Assembly: GCF_003752175.1 (NCBI RefSeq)
Contig: NZ_RJVF01000009.1
Coordinates: forward strand, 62,001 to 126,000
Direction: 5' to 3'
DNA: 64,000 nt
Source of the DNA: Comamonas sp. BIGb0124
GTDB lineage: Bacteria > Pseudomonadota > Gammaproteobacteria > Burkholderiales > Burkholderiaceae_C
Below are positions 1-8,175 of the stretch, one piece after another. The notes under the pieces are model-generated. The model had not been told where the DNA came from and did no database searches. It was given only the letters and a program-made list of their open reading frames with translations. Positions within the stretch are counted from its first letter, which is position 1. Each line of letters starts with the position of its first letter. The position numbers and the translations under genes were made by a program.

Positions 1-924
1 CGCGCAGCACGGTGCGGCCAGAAACACGTAGGCCGGCGACAGCTCTTCGGGCTGAGCCGGGCGGCCGATATCCGAATGCTTGCCGAAATCGCCGATCTTG
101 TCGGCCGGCTGGTCCGCAGGATTGAGCGGCGTCCACACCGGGCCCGGTGCCACGGCGTTCACCCGGATGCCCTTGTCCACCAGGCTGGAGGCCAGCGACA
201 GCGTGAAGGCATGGATCGCGCCCTTGGTCGAGGCGTAGTCGAGCAGCGTCTTCTTGCCCCGCAGCCCCACCACCGAGCCGGTGTTGACGATCGATGCACC
301 CGGCTTGAGGTGCGGCAGCACCGCCTTGACCATGTGGAAGTAACCAAAGATATTGGTCTTGAAGGTTTCCTCGAGCCGCTCTTCGGTGAGGTCGAGAATG
401 GATTCGGCGTGTTCCTGGAAAGCCGCGTTGTTCACCAGAATGTCGAGGCGGCCGAACGTGTCCACGGTCTGCTCGGCAGCGCGCTTGCAGAATGCGCTGT
501 CTTTCACATCGCCCGGAATGAGCAGGCAGCGGCGGCCCTCTGCTTCGACCGCGGCCTGGGTCTCGCGTGCGTCTTCGGCTTCTTCTTTGAGGTACACGAT
601 GGCCACATCCGCGCCTTCGCGTGCATACAGCACCGCCACGGCCCGGCCGATGCCCGAGTCGCCCCCGGTGATGATCGCGGCCATATCCTGCAGCTTGGCG
701 CTGCCGCGGTAGTGTTCGGCCTGGTAGCGCGGCTTGAGCGCGAGATCGGCCTCCAGGCCCGGTTTGTCGAGGTGCTGGGCGGGCAGCGGGTTGGTCGGCT
801 CGTCGTGGTGCGGGCCCGGAATGGCGGATTCGGGCAGTTTGTCGCGGCTTTCCTGCTGGCCGTTGTCGATCTTGTCCTGCTGTTGCTGAAGGCGGCGATG
901 GTGCTGTTCGGTGGTGGCGGTCAC
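1..924 (-). CDS. SDR-family oxidoreductase (YghA type), partial at window edge
   Basis: NAD(P)-dependent short-chain dehydrogenase whose last ~30 residues lie beyond the left edge (308 codons visible). A hydrophilic N-terminal extension of ~70 residues precedes a Rossmann fold with the nucleotide motif TGGDSGIG at 86-93, an NNAA motif near 165 and the catalytic pair Y230/K234 in YASTKG. The extension plus the ending FLAAPCCA is typical of the YghA-like general-stress SDRs rather than FabG. I chose the GTG at 924 because GGAG lies 6-9 nt upstream of it and the frame is open only from there; the next ATG (residue 81) would cut the Rossmann fold. Substrate is unknown. Confidence 0.88.
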   Translation of the reverse strand, partial: MTATTEQHHRRLQQQQDKIDNGQQESRDKLPESAIPGPHHDEPTNPLPAQHLDKPGLEADLALKPRYQAEHYRGSAKLQDMAAIITGGDSGIGRAVAVLYAREGADVAIVYLKEEAEDARETQAAVEAEGRRCLLIPGDVKDSAFCKRAAEQTVDTFGRLDILVNNAAFQEHAESILDLTEERLEETFKTNIFGYFHMVKAVLPHLKPGASIVNTGSVVGLRGKKTLLDYASTKGAIHAFTLSLASSLVDKGIRVNAVAPGPVWTPLNPADQPADKIGDFGKHSDIGRPAQPEELSPAYVFLAAPCCA

Positions 925-1058
925 GGGATTCTCCTGGTTCGTCCAGGGCCAGCGGGCTGGCCCCGGGAAGGTCGGTTGGCGAAAGAGCGATCTCTTACGC
1001 TACCCCTCGTACCGGTTCCGCTCCGTCTGCTGAGGTCTTGCAGGCCTGTAGTCCCGAG

Positions 1059-1940
1059 TCAGCTTGGGCTGCCATCCCTATGGTGATAACGCCCATCCCC
1101 CCGATGCAGCACGTCGTCTTGCGGCAGCACCGTGCCGGGCTCCAAGGCCGGTAAACCTGTCACACGGTCATACAACGGCGCGAAATCGATCGCGGCCATC
1201 TGCAGCAGTTCGTCGAGGCTGCGGATCACGAAGTAGGTTTCTTGAAAATCGTCGATGCGGTAGTCGGTGCGCATCACACGCTCCAGATCCAGACGGATGC
1301 GGTGGGGCGAGGGACTGTCGAGGCAGAACTGGGATTCGGTGTACGACGATGCGATGCCCGCGCCGTAGATGCGCAGCCCGTCGGACTGCTGCAGCAAGCC
1401 GAATTCGACCGTGTACCAGTAGAGACGGGCGAGCTGCGTCAGACAGCCCCGCTGCCGGGCTCTCAGGCCGCCCTGGCCATAGGCCTGGATGAAATCCGCG
1501 ATCACCGGGTTCATCAGCATCGGCACGTGGCCGAACACGTCGTGGAAGACATCCGGCTCTTCGAGGTAATCCAGCTGCTGCGGCGAGCGGATGAAGTTGC
1601 CCGCCGGAAACCGCCGGTGAGCCAGGTGGTCGAAAAACACGTCGTCGGGCACCAATCCGGGCACGGCCACCACCTGCCAGCCCGTGCGCCGCGACAGCAC
1701 CTCGGACAGCCGCCGGAAATCCGGGATCTCGTCCGCCGACATCGGCAGATCGAGCATGCCCTGCACGAACTCGTCGCAGGCGCGGCCGGGCAGCAGGCGC
1801 GACTGGCGCTCGAACAGCGTTTTCCAGGTGGCGTGCTCGGCGGGGCCATAAGCGGCCCAGCCCTGGTCGATCGTCCAGTCCGGGCTGTGGGGCGGGGCCA
1901 AGCCGCCTGCGGCCAGGCCGTGCAGAGGAGGAGGGGTCAT
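1059..1940 (-). CDS. phhA: phenylalanine 4-monooxygenase
   Basis: Pterin- and iron-dependent hydroxylase converting phenylalanine to tyrosine in the cytosol, first step of phenylalanine catabolism. At 293 aa it has the single-domain bacterial length. The iron ligands are visible: H133 and H138 in VFHDVFGHVPML, and E179 in YTVEFGLL. The gene is divergent from an Lrp/AsnC regulator across ~130 bp, the usual arrangement for local control of an amino-acid catabolic gene in Burkholderiales. No pterin dehydratase gene (phhB) is next to it here. Confidence 0.95.
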   Translation of the reverse strand: MTPPPLHGLAAGGLAPPHSPDWTIDQGWAAYGPAEHATWKTLFERQSRLLPGRACDEFVQGMLDLPMSADEIPDFRRLSEVLSRRTGWQVVAVPGLVPDDVFFDHLAHRRFPAGNFIRSPQQLDYLEEPDVFHDVFGHVPMLMNPVIADFIQAYGQGGLRARQRGCLTQLARLYWYTVEFGLLQQSDGLRIYGAGIASSYTESQFCLDSPSPHRIRLDLERVMRTDYRIDDFQETYFVIRSLDELLQMAAIDFAPLYDRVTGLPALEPGTVLPQDDVLHRGDGRYHHRDGSPS

Positions 1941-2067
1941 GTCTTGTCTCCAGCCAGCCTCTTGCGGCCCTGCGGCGGGCAGAGGCGATCATGGTTTGTG
2001 TGAATGACAAGTTTCTCGCCGCGTGCGCACAATTTGCTCTCGAAATCGAGCCAAAGGACGCCCCGCC

Positions 2068-2577
2068 ATGCAACCTTCTCTCACCGAAACCGAGCACGAC
2101 GAGACATCGTTGCATCCGTCGGCGCTCGACCGGCTCGATCGCCACATCCTGGCCCAACTGCAGACCGACGGGCGCATCACCAACCAGGAGCTGGCGCGCC
2201 AGGTGCACCTGTCGCCCGCGCAGAGCAATCGCCGGCACCGCAGGCTGGAGCAACTGGGCTACATCCGCCAGTACGAGGCGCGGCTGGACGCCGCCATGCT
2301 GGGCTATGGCGTGACGGCCTTCGTGCAGGTCGGCATCGAGCGCGGGCAGATGCGGGCGCTGCAGAATTTTCAGCAGACGATCAGCGACATGCCCCAGGTG
2401 CTCGAGTGTTATGCCGTGTCGGGCGATTTCGACTATGTGTGCAAGGTCGTCGCCAGCGACCTGAAGGCGCTTTCGGACTTCTTGCTGGGCACGCTGGCGC
2501 AGATTCCGGCGGTGAGCAATGTGAAGTCGAACATCTGCCTGAACGAGCTCAAGTGCACGGCGGCGCTGCCGCTGTAG
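2068..2577 (+). CDS. Lrp/AsnC family transcriptional regulator
   Basis: 169-aa feast/famine regulator: an N-terminal AsnC helix-turn-helix (about residues 20-75, LDRHILAQLQTDGR then LARQVHLSPAQ) and a C-terminal RAM ligand-binding domain (about 80-160, with YAVSGDFDYVCKV). The frame opens 45 nt earlier, but the ATG at 2068 has AAAGGA at a good distance and the standard Lrp beginning follows. It is divergent from phhA, so it most likely senses an aromatic amino acid and controls phhA; that is inferred from position only. Confidence 0.9.
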   Translation: MQPSLTETEHDETSLHPSALDRLDRHILAQLQTDGRITNQELARQVHLSPAQSNRRHRRLEQLGYIRQYEARLDAAMLGYGVTAFVQVGIERGQMRALQNFQQTISDMPQVLECYAVSGDFDYVCKVVASDLKALSDFLLGTLAQIPAVSNVKSNICLNELKCTAALPL

Positions 2578-2588
2578 TGCCGCTGTAG

Positions 2589-2605
2589 GGCGGGCTGCCC
2601 CCGCC
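2589..2605. terminator. GC hairpin between convergent genes
   Basis: GGCGGG and CCCGCC arms with a 5-nt loop sit between the converging lrp-type and ribbon-helix-helix genes. There is no clear U-tract on either side, so this is a weak bidirectional terminator candidate. Confidence 0.35.
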
Positions 2606-2607
2606 GA

Positions 2608-2913
2608 TCAATCCTTCTTCGCCACGGCCTTGGCCAGGGCGGAGAGGCGCTCCTTGGGCAAGTGGTCGAAGTAATCGGCCAGCGCCTTCTTGACGGCATT
2701 TTCCACACGGGCGTCGATCAGGCATTCGAGGGTGCGGGCGTCGGGGGCGAGATCGGCCTCTTCAAAGCTCGCTTCGAGGCGAGCGACGATCTCTGAATTC
2801 ATCGAACGGTTGTTGACTTTGGCCGCCGCATTGATGCGATCACGCATGCCGTCCGGAAAACGAACGATGTAGCGTTGCTGGGTCTCGCTCGGATAAGGCT
2901 TCTTCTTCTGCAT
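2608..2913 (-). CDS. Arc/MetJ-type ribbon-helix-helix DNA-binding protein
   Basis: 101 aa. The basic N-terminus is followed by an RHH fold (about 12-50): a beta strand in QRYIVRFPDGMRDRI and helices in NAAAKVNNRSMNSEIVARL, the Arc-repressor pattern. The C-terminal half (55-100) is an extra helical region ending in lysines, longer than phage Arc (53 aa). It is divergent from a small two-gene unit, and the 110-bp space between them holds three similar inverted repeats, so autoregulation and repression of the + strand unit are likely. Target specificity is inferred, not shown. Confidence 0.82.
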   Translation of the reverse strand: MQKKKPYPSETQQRYIVRFPDGMRDRINAAAKVNNRSMNSEIVARLEASFEEADLAPDARTLECLIDARVENAVKKALADYFDHLPKERLSALAKAVAKKD

Positions 2914-2927
2914 AGGCCCGCATCGTG

Positions 2928-3009
2928 ATGCCTACTCGGAATACTTTCAATAATGCCTAGTTGACATAAGAGTCGGCTGGGCATAGATTCCAATATGCCA
3001 AGTCGGCAT
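2928..3009. promoter_or_regulatory. three ATGCC-N5-GGCAT operators
   Basis: Three 15-bp inverted repeats of the same design: 2928-2942 (ATGCC-TACTC-GGAAT), 2953-2967 (ATGCC-TAGTT-GACAT) and 2995-3009 (ATGCC-AAGTC-GGCAT). The last is perfect and extends to 7-bp arms at 2993-3011. The second covers the -35 box and the third the expected start of transcription of the rightward promoter. Likely binding sites of the RHH protein at 2608-2913. Confidence 0.6.
2961..2989 (+). promoter_or_regulatory. sigma70-type promoter for the small coupled operon
   Basis: A perfect TTGACA at 2961-2966, a 17-nt spacer and TAGATT at 2984-2989 point rightward to the micro-ORF at 3024. The -35 lies in one operator and the start region in another, so RHH binding should shut it. 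Confidence 0.6.
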
Positions 3010-3023
3010 ATAGAGGACCAGTC

Positions 3024-3140
3024 ATGATGCTTCATCTCCAGGGAAAACCGCCCATTCCGAGTCGCGATGTGGGGCGCTTGAGTGCAGGGACGGACGCACC
3101 TTCAACACAGCATTCATTTGTCGGCGGGGAGGCAGCATGA
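3024..3140 (+). CDS. 38-aa micro-protein, coupled to next gene
   Basis: Short ORF beginning MMLHLQGKPP and ending FVGGEAA, with GAGGA 7-11 nt before the ATG and directly downstream of the promoter at 2961-2989. Its TGA overlaps the ATG of the next gene (ATGA), so it is either a translated leader that couples expression or a small protein in its own right. It has no recognisable domain, no membrane segment and no cysteines. The evidence for translation is purely structural: promoter, ribosome site and overlap. Confidence 0.5.
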   Translation: MMLHLQGKPPIPSRDVGRLSAGTDAPSTQHSFVGGEAA

Positions 3141-3523
3141 GCGAACAACTCGATATGCCCGATGCCATTCTTGAGGACCTGCACCACCTGAAGGCCGTGC
3201 TCACCACGCTGGGCTATGCATTCGGCGGCGATTGTCCAGCCGATGAGCGGCCCGAGGAACTGCAGTTGTGCCTGGTCATCCAGTGGGCCTGCAAGGTTGC
3301 GGACCGTGTCTATCGCGCCGCCAGCGAGGACTCGGCGACCGACGGTTTTCTGAGTGCGGAATTGATGGAAGTGAACGCCTTGCTGCGCCTGTTGGATTCC
3401 ATGAACGTCGCGCTCGATATGAAGATCGCGTTCAACGACGCGATCATGAGCAGCTACATCGATGCACTGGTGAACTGCGTGGAGAGGGCGTTGAGGCGGG
3501 TGGGGGATGAGGCGGCGATCTAG
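3137..3523 (+). CDS. conserved-looking hypothetical protein, 128 aa
   Basis: Acidic, mostly helical protein (helices around 8-28, 45-65, 75-95, 98-122) with no signal peptide and no motif I recognise. Translation is coupled to the 38-aa ORF by a 4-nt overlap. Under the RHH-operator promoter it is the main product of this small regulated unit. Four-helix bundles of this size occur among small plasmid- or phage-borne accessory proteins, but no function is assigned. Confidence 0.65.
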   Translation: MSEQLDMPDAILEDLHHLKAVLTTLGYAFGGDCPADERPEELQLCLVIQWACKVADRVYRAASEDSATDGFLSAELMEVNALLRLLDSMNVALDMKIAFNDAIMSSYIDALVNCVERALRRVGDEAAI

Positions 3524-3553
3524 GCGATCTAGAGCAGCCTCGCCTCGCAGGGC

Positions 3554-4480
3554 TCATGGGGGGCCGTTCAGCCAGTCCTGCTGTGACGCCATGAGTCGCT
3601 GCAGATAGTCCAGCACCACCCGGATCCTGGTGGAATACTGCAGATCGTAGTGAACGCTGATCCAGAGATCACGGGTCACTTTGGCTTGATCCGGCAGAAC
3701 CGGCACCAGTTTCTCCGGATCCGTGACGGAGAACTTGGGCAGCAGCACCAGGCCCAATCCCGATTCCGCTGCCGACCGCTGCGCCAGCATGCTGTTCGAC
3801 TGGAAACGCATCGGGGGGCGGACAACCACGTCGTCGAGCCACCGCACGGCCTCCAGTTGCACAAGATCCTCGATGTAGCCCACAAACTGATGGTTGGTCA
3901 GATCGGCCAAATCGGTCGGCGTACCGTGGCTCTCGAGATAAAGCGGCGAGGCGTAGAGGTAAAGGGCAAAAGTCCCCGCAGCCGCGCAGGTGAGTCCCTG
4001 CCCCTCGGGCTTGAAGAAGCTCACGAAGACATCCGCCTCGCGCCGGCTGACATTCACAACCGACGACGAGGTGACGAGTTCGATTTGCAGACGGGTGTAG
4101 TCGCGCAGGAAGGGTTCCAGGTTTTGCGCAACGAAGGTGGTGCCGATGCCTTCCATCATCGCGACCCGTACCGTGCCAGAAGGCTCACGTTCGGAACCCC
4201 CGCCGAGTTTCTCTTGCAGGGACAGCACGGCCGCTTCCATCGCGTCGGCCTGCGTGGCCAGAACATGCGCCAGCTCGGTTGCCTTGAGGCCGGCGCGCCT
4301 GCGTTCGAACAACGCACCGCCCACACACAGTTCCAACTGCGCCAATCGCCGGCTGACAGTGGAATGGTCGATGCGCAACTGGCGCGCCGCCTGGGCCAGG
4401 CTGCCCATGCGATGGATCTGAAGGAAAAGCCGCAGGTCGTCCCAATCCAGGTCCGACAGCGGGAGCTTTTTAGTCGTCAT
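3554..4480 (-). CDS. LysR family transcriptional regulator
   Basis: 308 aa: winged HTH at about 10-70 (RLFLQIHRMGSLAQAARQLRID, then STVSRRLAQLE) and a periplasmic-binding-like effector domain to the end. The frame runs 64 codons further upstream without LysR similarity; the ATG at 4480 gives the standard domain start. The HTH contains the HSTVSRR variant of regulators that include carbon-source controllers. It lies downstream of the Bug gene on the same strand and near a divergent nitrilase, so nitrile or amide catabolism is a plausible regulon, by context only. Confidence 0.88.
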   Translation of the reverse strand: MTTKKLPLSDLDWDDLRLFLQIHRMGSLAQAARQLRIDHSTVSRRLAQLELCVGGALFERRRAGLKATELAHVLATQADAMEAAVLSLQEKLGGGSEREPSGTVRVAMMEGIGTTFVAQNLEPFLRDYTRLQIELVTSSSVVNVSRREADVFVSFFKPEGQGLTCAAAGTFALYLYASPLYLESHGTPTDLADLTNHQFVGYIEDLVQLEAVRWLDDVVVRPPMRFQSNSMLAQRSAAESGLGLVLLPKFSVTDPEKLVPVLPDQAKVTRDLWISVHYDLQYSTRIRVVLDYLQRLMASQQDWLNGPP

Positions 4481-4711
4481 GGCGTGCCTGCAAATTCGCA
4501 CATGAACCGGTGCAAAGCCCGAGCGCGATGCGAAATGGGTTGTGCGGCAAGTTTCAAGGTGATGAGAGAGAGAGAAGTCCAGAGCCGACTGGCCATACCG
4601 CAATATCGCAATGTCCATGCCAATGGCGTTGCCGGCACCCATCAGGTCGCCAATCTGCCGCCGCGCCCGCATGGTGTTTCCCCATCACCCTGCGGGGCTT
4701 GTTGTCGGTGG

Positions 4712-5692
4712 TCAGTCGAGTCGAATATCCAGCCGTTTGACGAGGGCGCCATACACCTGTCGCTCCTCGGTCTGCAGTTTGCGCAAGGCCTCGGAAGACG
4801 TCGGTTCAGGCCGGGCGCCCTGCACGCGAAGGACTTCGAGAAAGGCCTTGTCCTGCATCGCCGCATGCACGGACGATGTGAGTTGTTCGACTCGGTCCGC
4901 TGGGGTCTTGGCCGGTGCGTAAAGCGCTTGCCAGAGCCCCATCGAGAGATCCACGCCCAGCTCCTTGAGCGTCGGGACCTGCGGCAGGAGTTCCAGGCGG
5001 GCCGGTGTGGCGCTGGCGAGAATCTTGACTCGCCCGTCTTTCGACGCGGCATCGGCGGCACCCGCAGGCACAAACATCATGTCGACCTGATTGCTGAGGA
5101 CAGCCTGCACGGCCGGCGCCTGACCGGAAAACGGCACATGCAGCAAGTCGAGCCCCAAAGCGGCTGCGAGGCGCTCCATGGCGAGGTGAATGATGCTGCC
5201 GACGCCCCAACTGGCATAGCTGAGTGAGCCTGGGCGGCTTTTGGCCAGTTTGGCCAAGTCGGCAATATTGCCCAGTTGAGAGAGAGTTTTGCCGACCATC
5301 AGGACAATCGGGATGTTGGTCACCAGGCTGATGGGGGTCAGGTCCTTGTCGGGGTTGTACGGTAGTTTTCTGTAGATGAATTCGATGATGGACTGGGTGT
5401 CCACGATGCCCATCAGCAAAGTGTTGCCATCGGCCGCCGAGCGTGCCACATAACCCGCGCCGATACTGCCGCCCGCGCCGGGACGATTCTCGACGATCAC
5501 CGTCTGGTTCACGAGACCGCCCAGCGGTTGCGCAAGTCCACGTGCCAGCACGTCGTTGACGCCCCCTGGATTGAAGGGCGACACGATTCTCAGCGCTTGG
5601 CTGCCGTGTGCGGGTCTCCACGGCGCTTGGGTGGCAGCCACGGCGGCGGATGCCAATACTGTTTTGATGACGGACCTTCTGGTAAGCGACAT
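4712..5692 (-). CDS. Bug/TctC-family periplasmic solute-binding protein
   Basis: 326 aa with a signal peptide (SLTRRSVIKTVLASAAVAATQA, cleavage near residue 28-30, twin Arg present). The Bug domain follows: the IVSPFNPGGVNDVLAR loop, then the VENRPGAGGSIGAGYV motif that binds carboxylate ligands. The ATG at 5692 is preferred over one five codons upstream because GAGGA precedes it by 5-9 nt. No tctAB membrane genes are adjacent, as is usual for Bug orphans. It is divergent from a nitrilase, so the ligand may be a nitrile-derived acid; that is a guess from context. Confidence 0.9.
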   Translation of the reverse strand: MSLTRRSVIKTVLASAAVAATQAPWRPAHGSQALRIVSPFNPGGVNDVLARGLAQPLGGLVNQTVIVENRPGAGGSIGAGYVARSAADGNTLLMGIVDTQSIIEFIYRKLPYNPDKDLTPISLVTNIPIVLMVGKTLSQLGNIADLAKLAKSRPGSLSYASWGVGSIIHLAMERLAAALGLDLLHVPFSGQAPAVQAVLSNQVDMMFVPAGAADAASKDGRVKILASATPARLELLPQVPTLKELGVDLSMGLWQALYAPAKTPADRVEQLTSSVHAAMQDKAFLEVLRVQGARPEPTSSEALRKLQTEERQVYGALVKRLDIRLD

Positions 5693-6233
5693 AGTTCCTC
5701 GAAGCATGTTGTTGAGATGACGGACGTGCCTGCCTGCAAGCGCTCTTGAGCGGCGTCGCCTTGCGGGCGGCGGTTACTCGGCGCGATGCCAAACAGCTTT
5801 TGCACGGCTGCGTGAGAACACGCGAAAACCGTGCGCACGCGTACCGGTAAATCCGCACAAGCGGTTGCGAAGATGGGGATTCGAATCGCGCTGAAATGCC
5901 CGGTGACCGGGTCAATCGGCGTTGAGTGATGGACTTGGGCCCGTGGCGAAGGCGTGTTCGCCCATTATTTTTCTGCGCGAGCGTGGGGGCGTGCACCGTC
6001 TTGGCGCCCCTTTGACGAAGGCCCGTGCTGGGTGAGCGCCCGAAAACCGTGCCTGTGGCATGGGGTTCAAGACGGTTGGATCCGCTTGAAACAAAAGGCG
6101 ATCGCCATCGTGGTGCGCGCGTTATCGATGGGCTGCAATTTTGCAGGCGCGATTGCGCTTTTCGTTATCTACAACACGGCCCTGCATCGCTACGCTTGCA
6201 GCTCTCCAGTCAGACGATTCAAAAGTACCAACC
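5693..6233. promoter_or_regulatory. 541-bp divergent regulatory region with a 14-bp inverted repeat
   Basis: No credible gene between the divergent Bug and nitrilase genes. A perfect inverted repeat CTGCAA-TT-TTGCAG lies at 6133-6146, about 90 bp before the nitrilase start, where a LysR-type activator would bind. The rest is mixed-composition DNA with no other structure I can name. Confidence 0.4.
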
Positions 6234-7274
6234 ATGAGCTCATTGCCAAGAGTGAAGGTCGCCGCCGCTCATGCAGCACCCGTGTTTCTCGACAAGTCGG
6301 CCACGACAGAAAAAGCCGTCGCCCTGATCGAAGAGGCCGCACGCCATGGCGCGCAGGTGATTGCGTTTCCGGAAACCTACATTCCCGCTTTTCCGGTCTG
6401 GGCCGCCCTTTGGGCTCCGATCTACAACCATGATCTGTTCGAGGCGATGGTCGAGAACAGCCTTTGCGTGCCAGGCCCGGAGATCAGCCGCATTGCTGCG
6501 GCCGCCAAACGTTTTGGCGTTTGTGTATCGATCGGAATCAGCGAACGCAGCACCGTGAGTGCAGGCTGCATCTGGAACACCAGTCTGCTGATTGGCGAGA
6601 ACGGAACGCTCTTGAACCATCACCGAAAGCTGGTGCCCACGTTCTACGAGAAGCTGGTCTGGGCATCGGGTGACGGTGAGGGCTTGCGTGTGGCGGACAC
6701 CCGGTTCGGTCGCATCGGCGGCCTGATCTGCGGCGAGAACACCAATCCGCTGGCACGTTTTGCGTTGATGGCGCAGGGCGAACAGATCCATGTGTCGAGC
6801 TGGCCCCCCATGTGGCCCACCCGCGCACCCACCGGAGGCGGAAACTTCGACAACGTCGCTGCGAACCGAATCCGTGCTTCGGCACACTCGTTCGAGGCCA
6901 AGGCATTCGGTATCGTGTGTGCGAGTTTCATGGACAAACCCATGCGCGATTTTCTCGTCGACCGCGACCCCACCGTGGCCGACATCATTGATCAAACCCC
7001 GCGTGGCGTCAGCATGTTCGTGGATCCAACAGGCAGCCCAACCGGCGACTTGTTGCAGAACGAAGAAGGCATCGCCTATGCAGAATTCGACTTGACTCGA
7101 TGCATCGAGCCGAAACAGTTTCATGACGTGGTCGGTTATTACAACCGCTTCGATGTCTTTTCTCTCGAAGTGGAACGCCGCCGTCATGAGCCCGTGCGCT
7201 GGACGGGAAACACCGAAGCCCAGTTTCCTCGACTGCTTGGCGAGGAGCGGGGAGGGGACGAGCAGGCGGTCTGA
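6234..7274 (+). CDS. nitrilase / carbon-nitrogen hydrolase
   Basis: 346-aa cytosolic enzyme of the nitrilase branch, hydrolysing a nitrile to carboxylate plus ammonia. The triad is visible: E47 in AFPETYIP, K132 in HHRKLVPTF and C166 in ICGENTNPLAR. The cysteine motif is CGEN rather than the CWEN/CWEH of classical aryl- and aliphatic nitrilases, so substrate class is uncertain and an amidase is not excluded. Translation from the ATG at 6234 gives the family start (VKVAAAHAAPVFLD); the frame is open 31 codons further upstream without similarity. It is divergent from a Bug protein gene, and a LysR gene lies beyond. Confidence 0.88.
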   Translation: MSSLPRVKVAAAHAAPVFLDKSATTEKAVALIEEAARHGAQVIAFPETYIPAFPVWAALWAPIYNHDLFEAMVENSLCVPGPEISRIAAAAKRFGVCVSIGISERSTVSAGCIWNTSLLIGENGTLLNHHRKLVPTFYEKLVWASGDGEGLRVADTRFGRIGGLICGENTNPLARFALMAQGEQIHVSSWPPMWPTRAPTGGGNFDNVAANRIRASAHSFEAKAFGIVCASFMDKPMRDFLVDRDPTVADIIDQTPRGVSMFVDPTGSPTGDLLQNEEGIAYAEFDLTRCIEPKQFHDVVGYYNRFDVFSLEVERRRHEPVRWTGNTEAQFPRLLGEERGGDEQAV

Positions 7275-7431
7275 GGGGCCTGCGGGGGCGTGGATGTGGA
7301 TCACGCGATGCGCGCTTCAGCTCGTCAATGAAAGCTTCCACCCCGATCAACCACGCGTCGATCGCCGTGGCACGCTGTGGCATATCCCTTCTTCTCCACG
7401 TCAGCTCCTCCGCATCTCGGACGTTTGACGT

Positions 7432-7812
7432 CTAATCTTTGAGCGCAATGATGGACTCGACCTCAACCTTTGCCCCTTTGGGCAGTGCCACCACCTGATA
7501 GCAGGCCCGGGCAGGGAAGGGCGCGGTGAAGAACTTCGAGTACACCTCGTTCACGGCCGCGAAGTCGCCCAGATCCGTCAACAGCAAGGTCGTCTTGACC
7601 GTCTTCTGAAGCGTCGTCCCCGCCGCTTCGGCGATGGCCTGGATGTTGGAAATACAGACCGCAATCTGCTCAGCAGCCGTGCTGCCCTCGATCTCGCCAC
7701 TCACCGGGTTCAACGGAATCTGCCCCGAGACAAAAAGGAAGTCGCCGTGAGCGATGGCCTGCGAGTAGGGACCGATGGCGGCGGGGGCGTTGGGGGTTGA
7801 GATTTGATTCAT
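7432..7812 (-). CDS. RidA-family reactive intermediate deaminase
   Basis: 126 aa, the exact family size. RidA hydrolyses reactive enamines/imines released by PLP enzymes. The signature near the N-terminus (IGPYSQAI) and R102 in PARACYQVVALPKGAKVEVE, the arginine that holds the substrate carboxylate, are both present, as is the E119 equivalent. Monocistronic, convergent with the nitrilase. It may be a general housekeeping RidA or a nitrile-pathway helper. Confidence 0.92.
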   Translation of the reverse strand: MNQISTPNAPAAIGPYSQAIAHGDFLFVSGQIPLNPVSGEIEGSTAAEQIAVCISNIQAIAEAAGTTLQKTVKTTLLLTDLGDFAAVNEVYSKFFTAPFPARACYQVVALPKGAKVEVESIIALKD

Positions 7813-8175
7813 GCTGTCTCCAGTGTGGATATGCGCTTGAGTTTAAGACCTGTGTTGTCGACCGTTGGGCGCTGTGCTGGCGAACTCATGGCAAGGAGCG
7901 AGCTGCTGCATCTGATGGATGTGAGGACGGTGGCACTGGACTGCAGGCGTCTCGTGTATCTTGATTGGCGTGTTTAATTGAAATGAACGTACTTTGGTGT
8001 ACGCAGTGACATCGGGGTTGCCCTCCCCCCTCCCCCCGGCTGCTAATAGCCACAACAGCCGTGTTGGCGATTACGATAGCTGGAGTGCTTAAGGAATATT
8101 TCTGTGTTGTTTCTTTTTTTGGGATTCAGCCGTTGAAATTTTTTAGTAGTGAATTTTTGATACGTCGGTTTACAC
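7813..8175. other. non-coding left boundary of the island
   Basis: No gene seen. Composition changes here from GC-rich core DNA to visibly AT-rich DNA at about 8080. A run of C-tracts at 8021-8037 (CCC-T-CCCCCC-T-CCCCCC) would be a G-quadruplex former on the minus strand. No tRNA gene or clear direct repeat marks the junction. Confidence 0.4.

Noticed and set aside
76-1086. Long plus-strand frame opposite the SDR gene
   Set aside because: Arg/Gly/His-rich translation without motifs; it mirrors the minus-strand SDR whose catalytic residues are intact.
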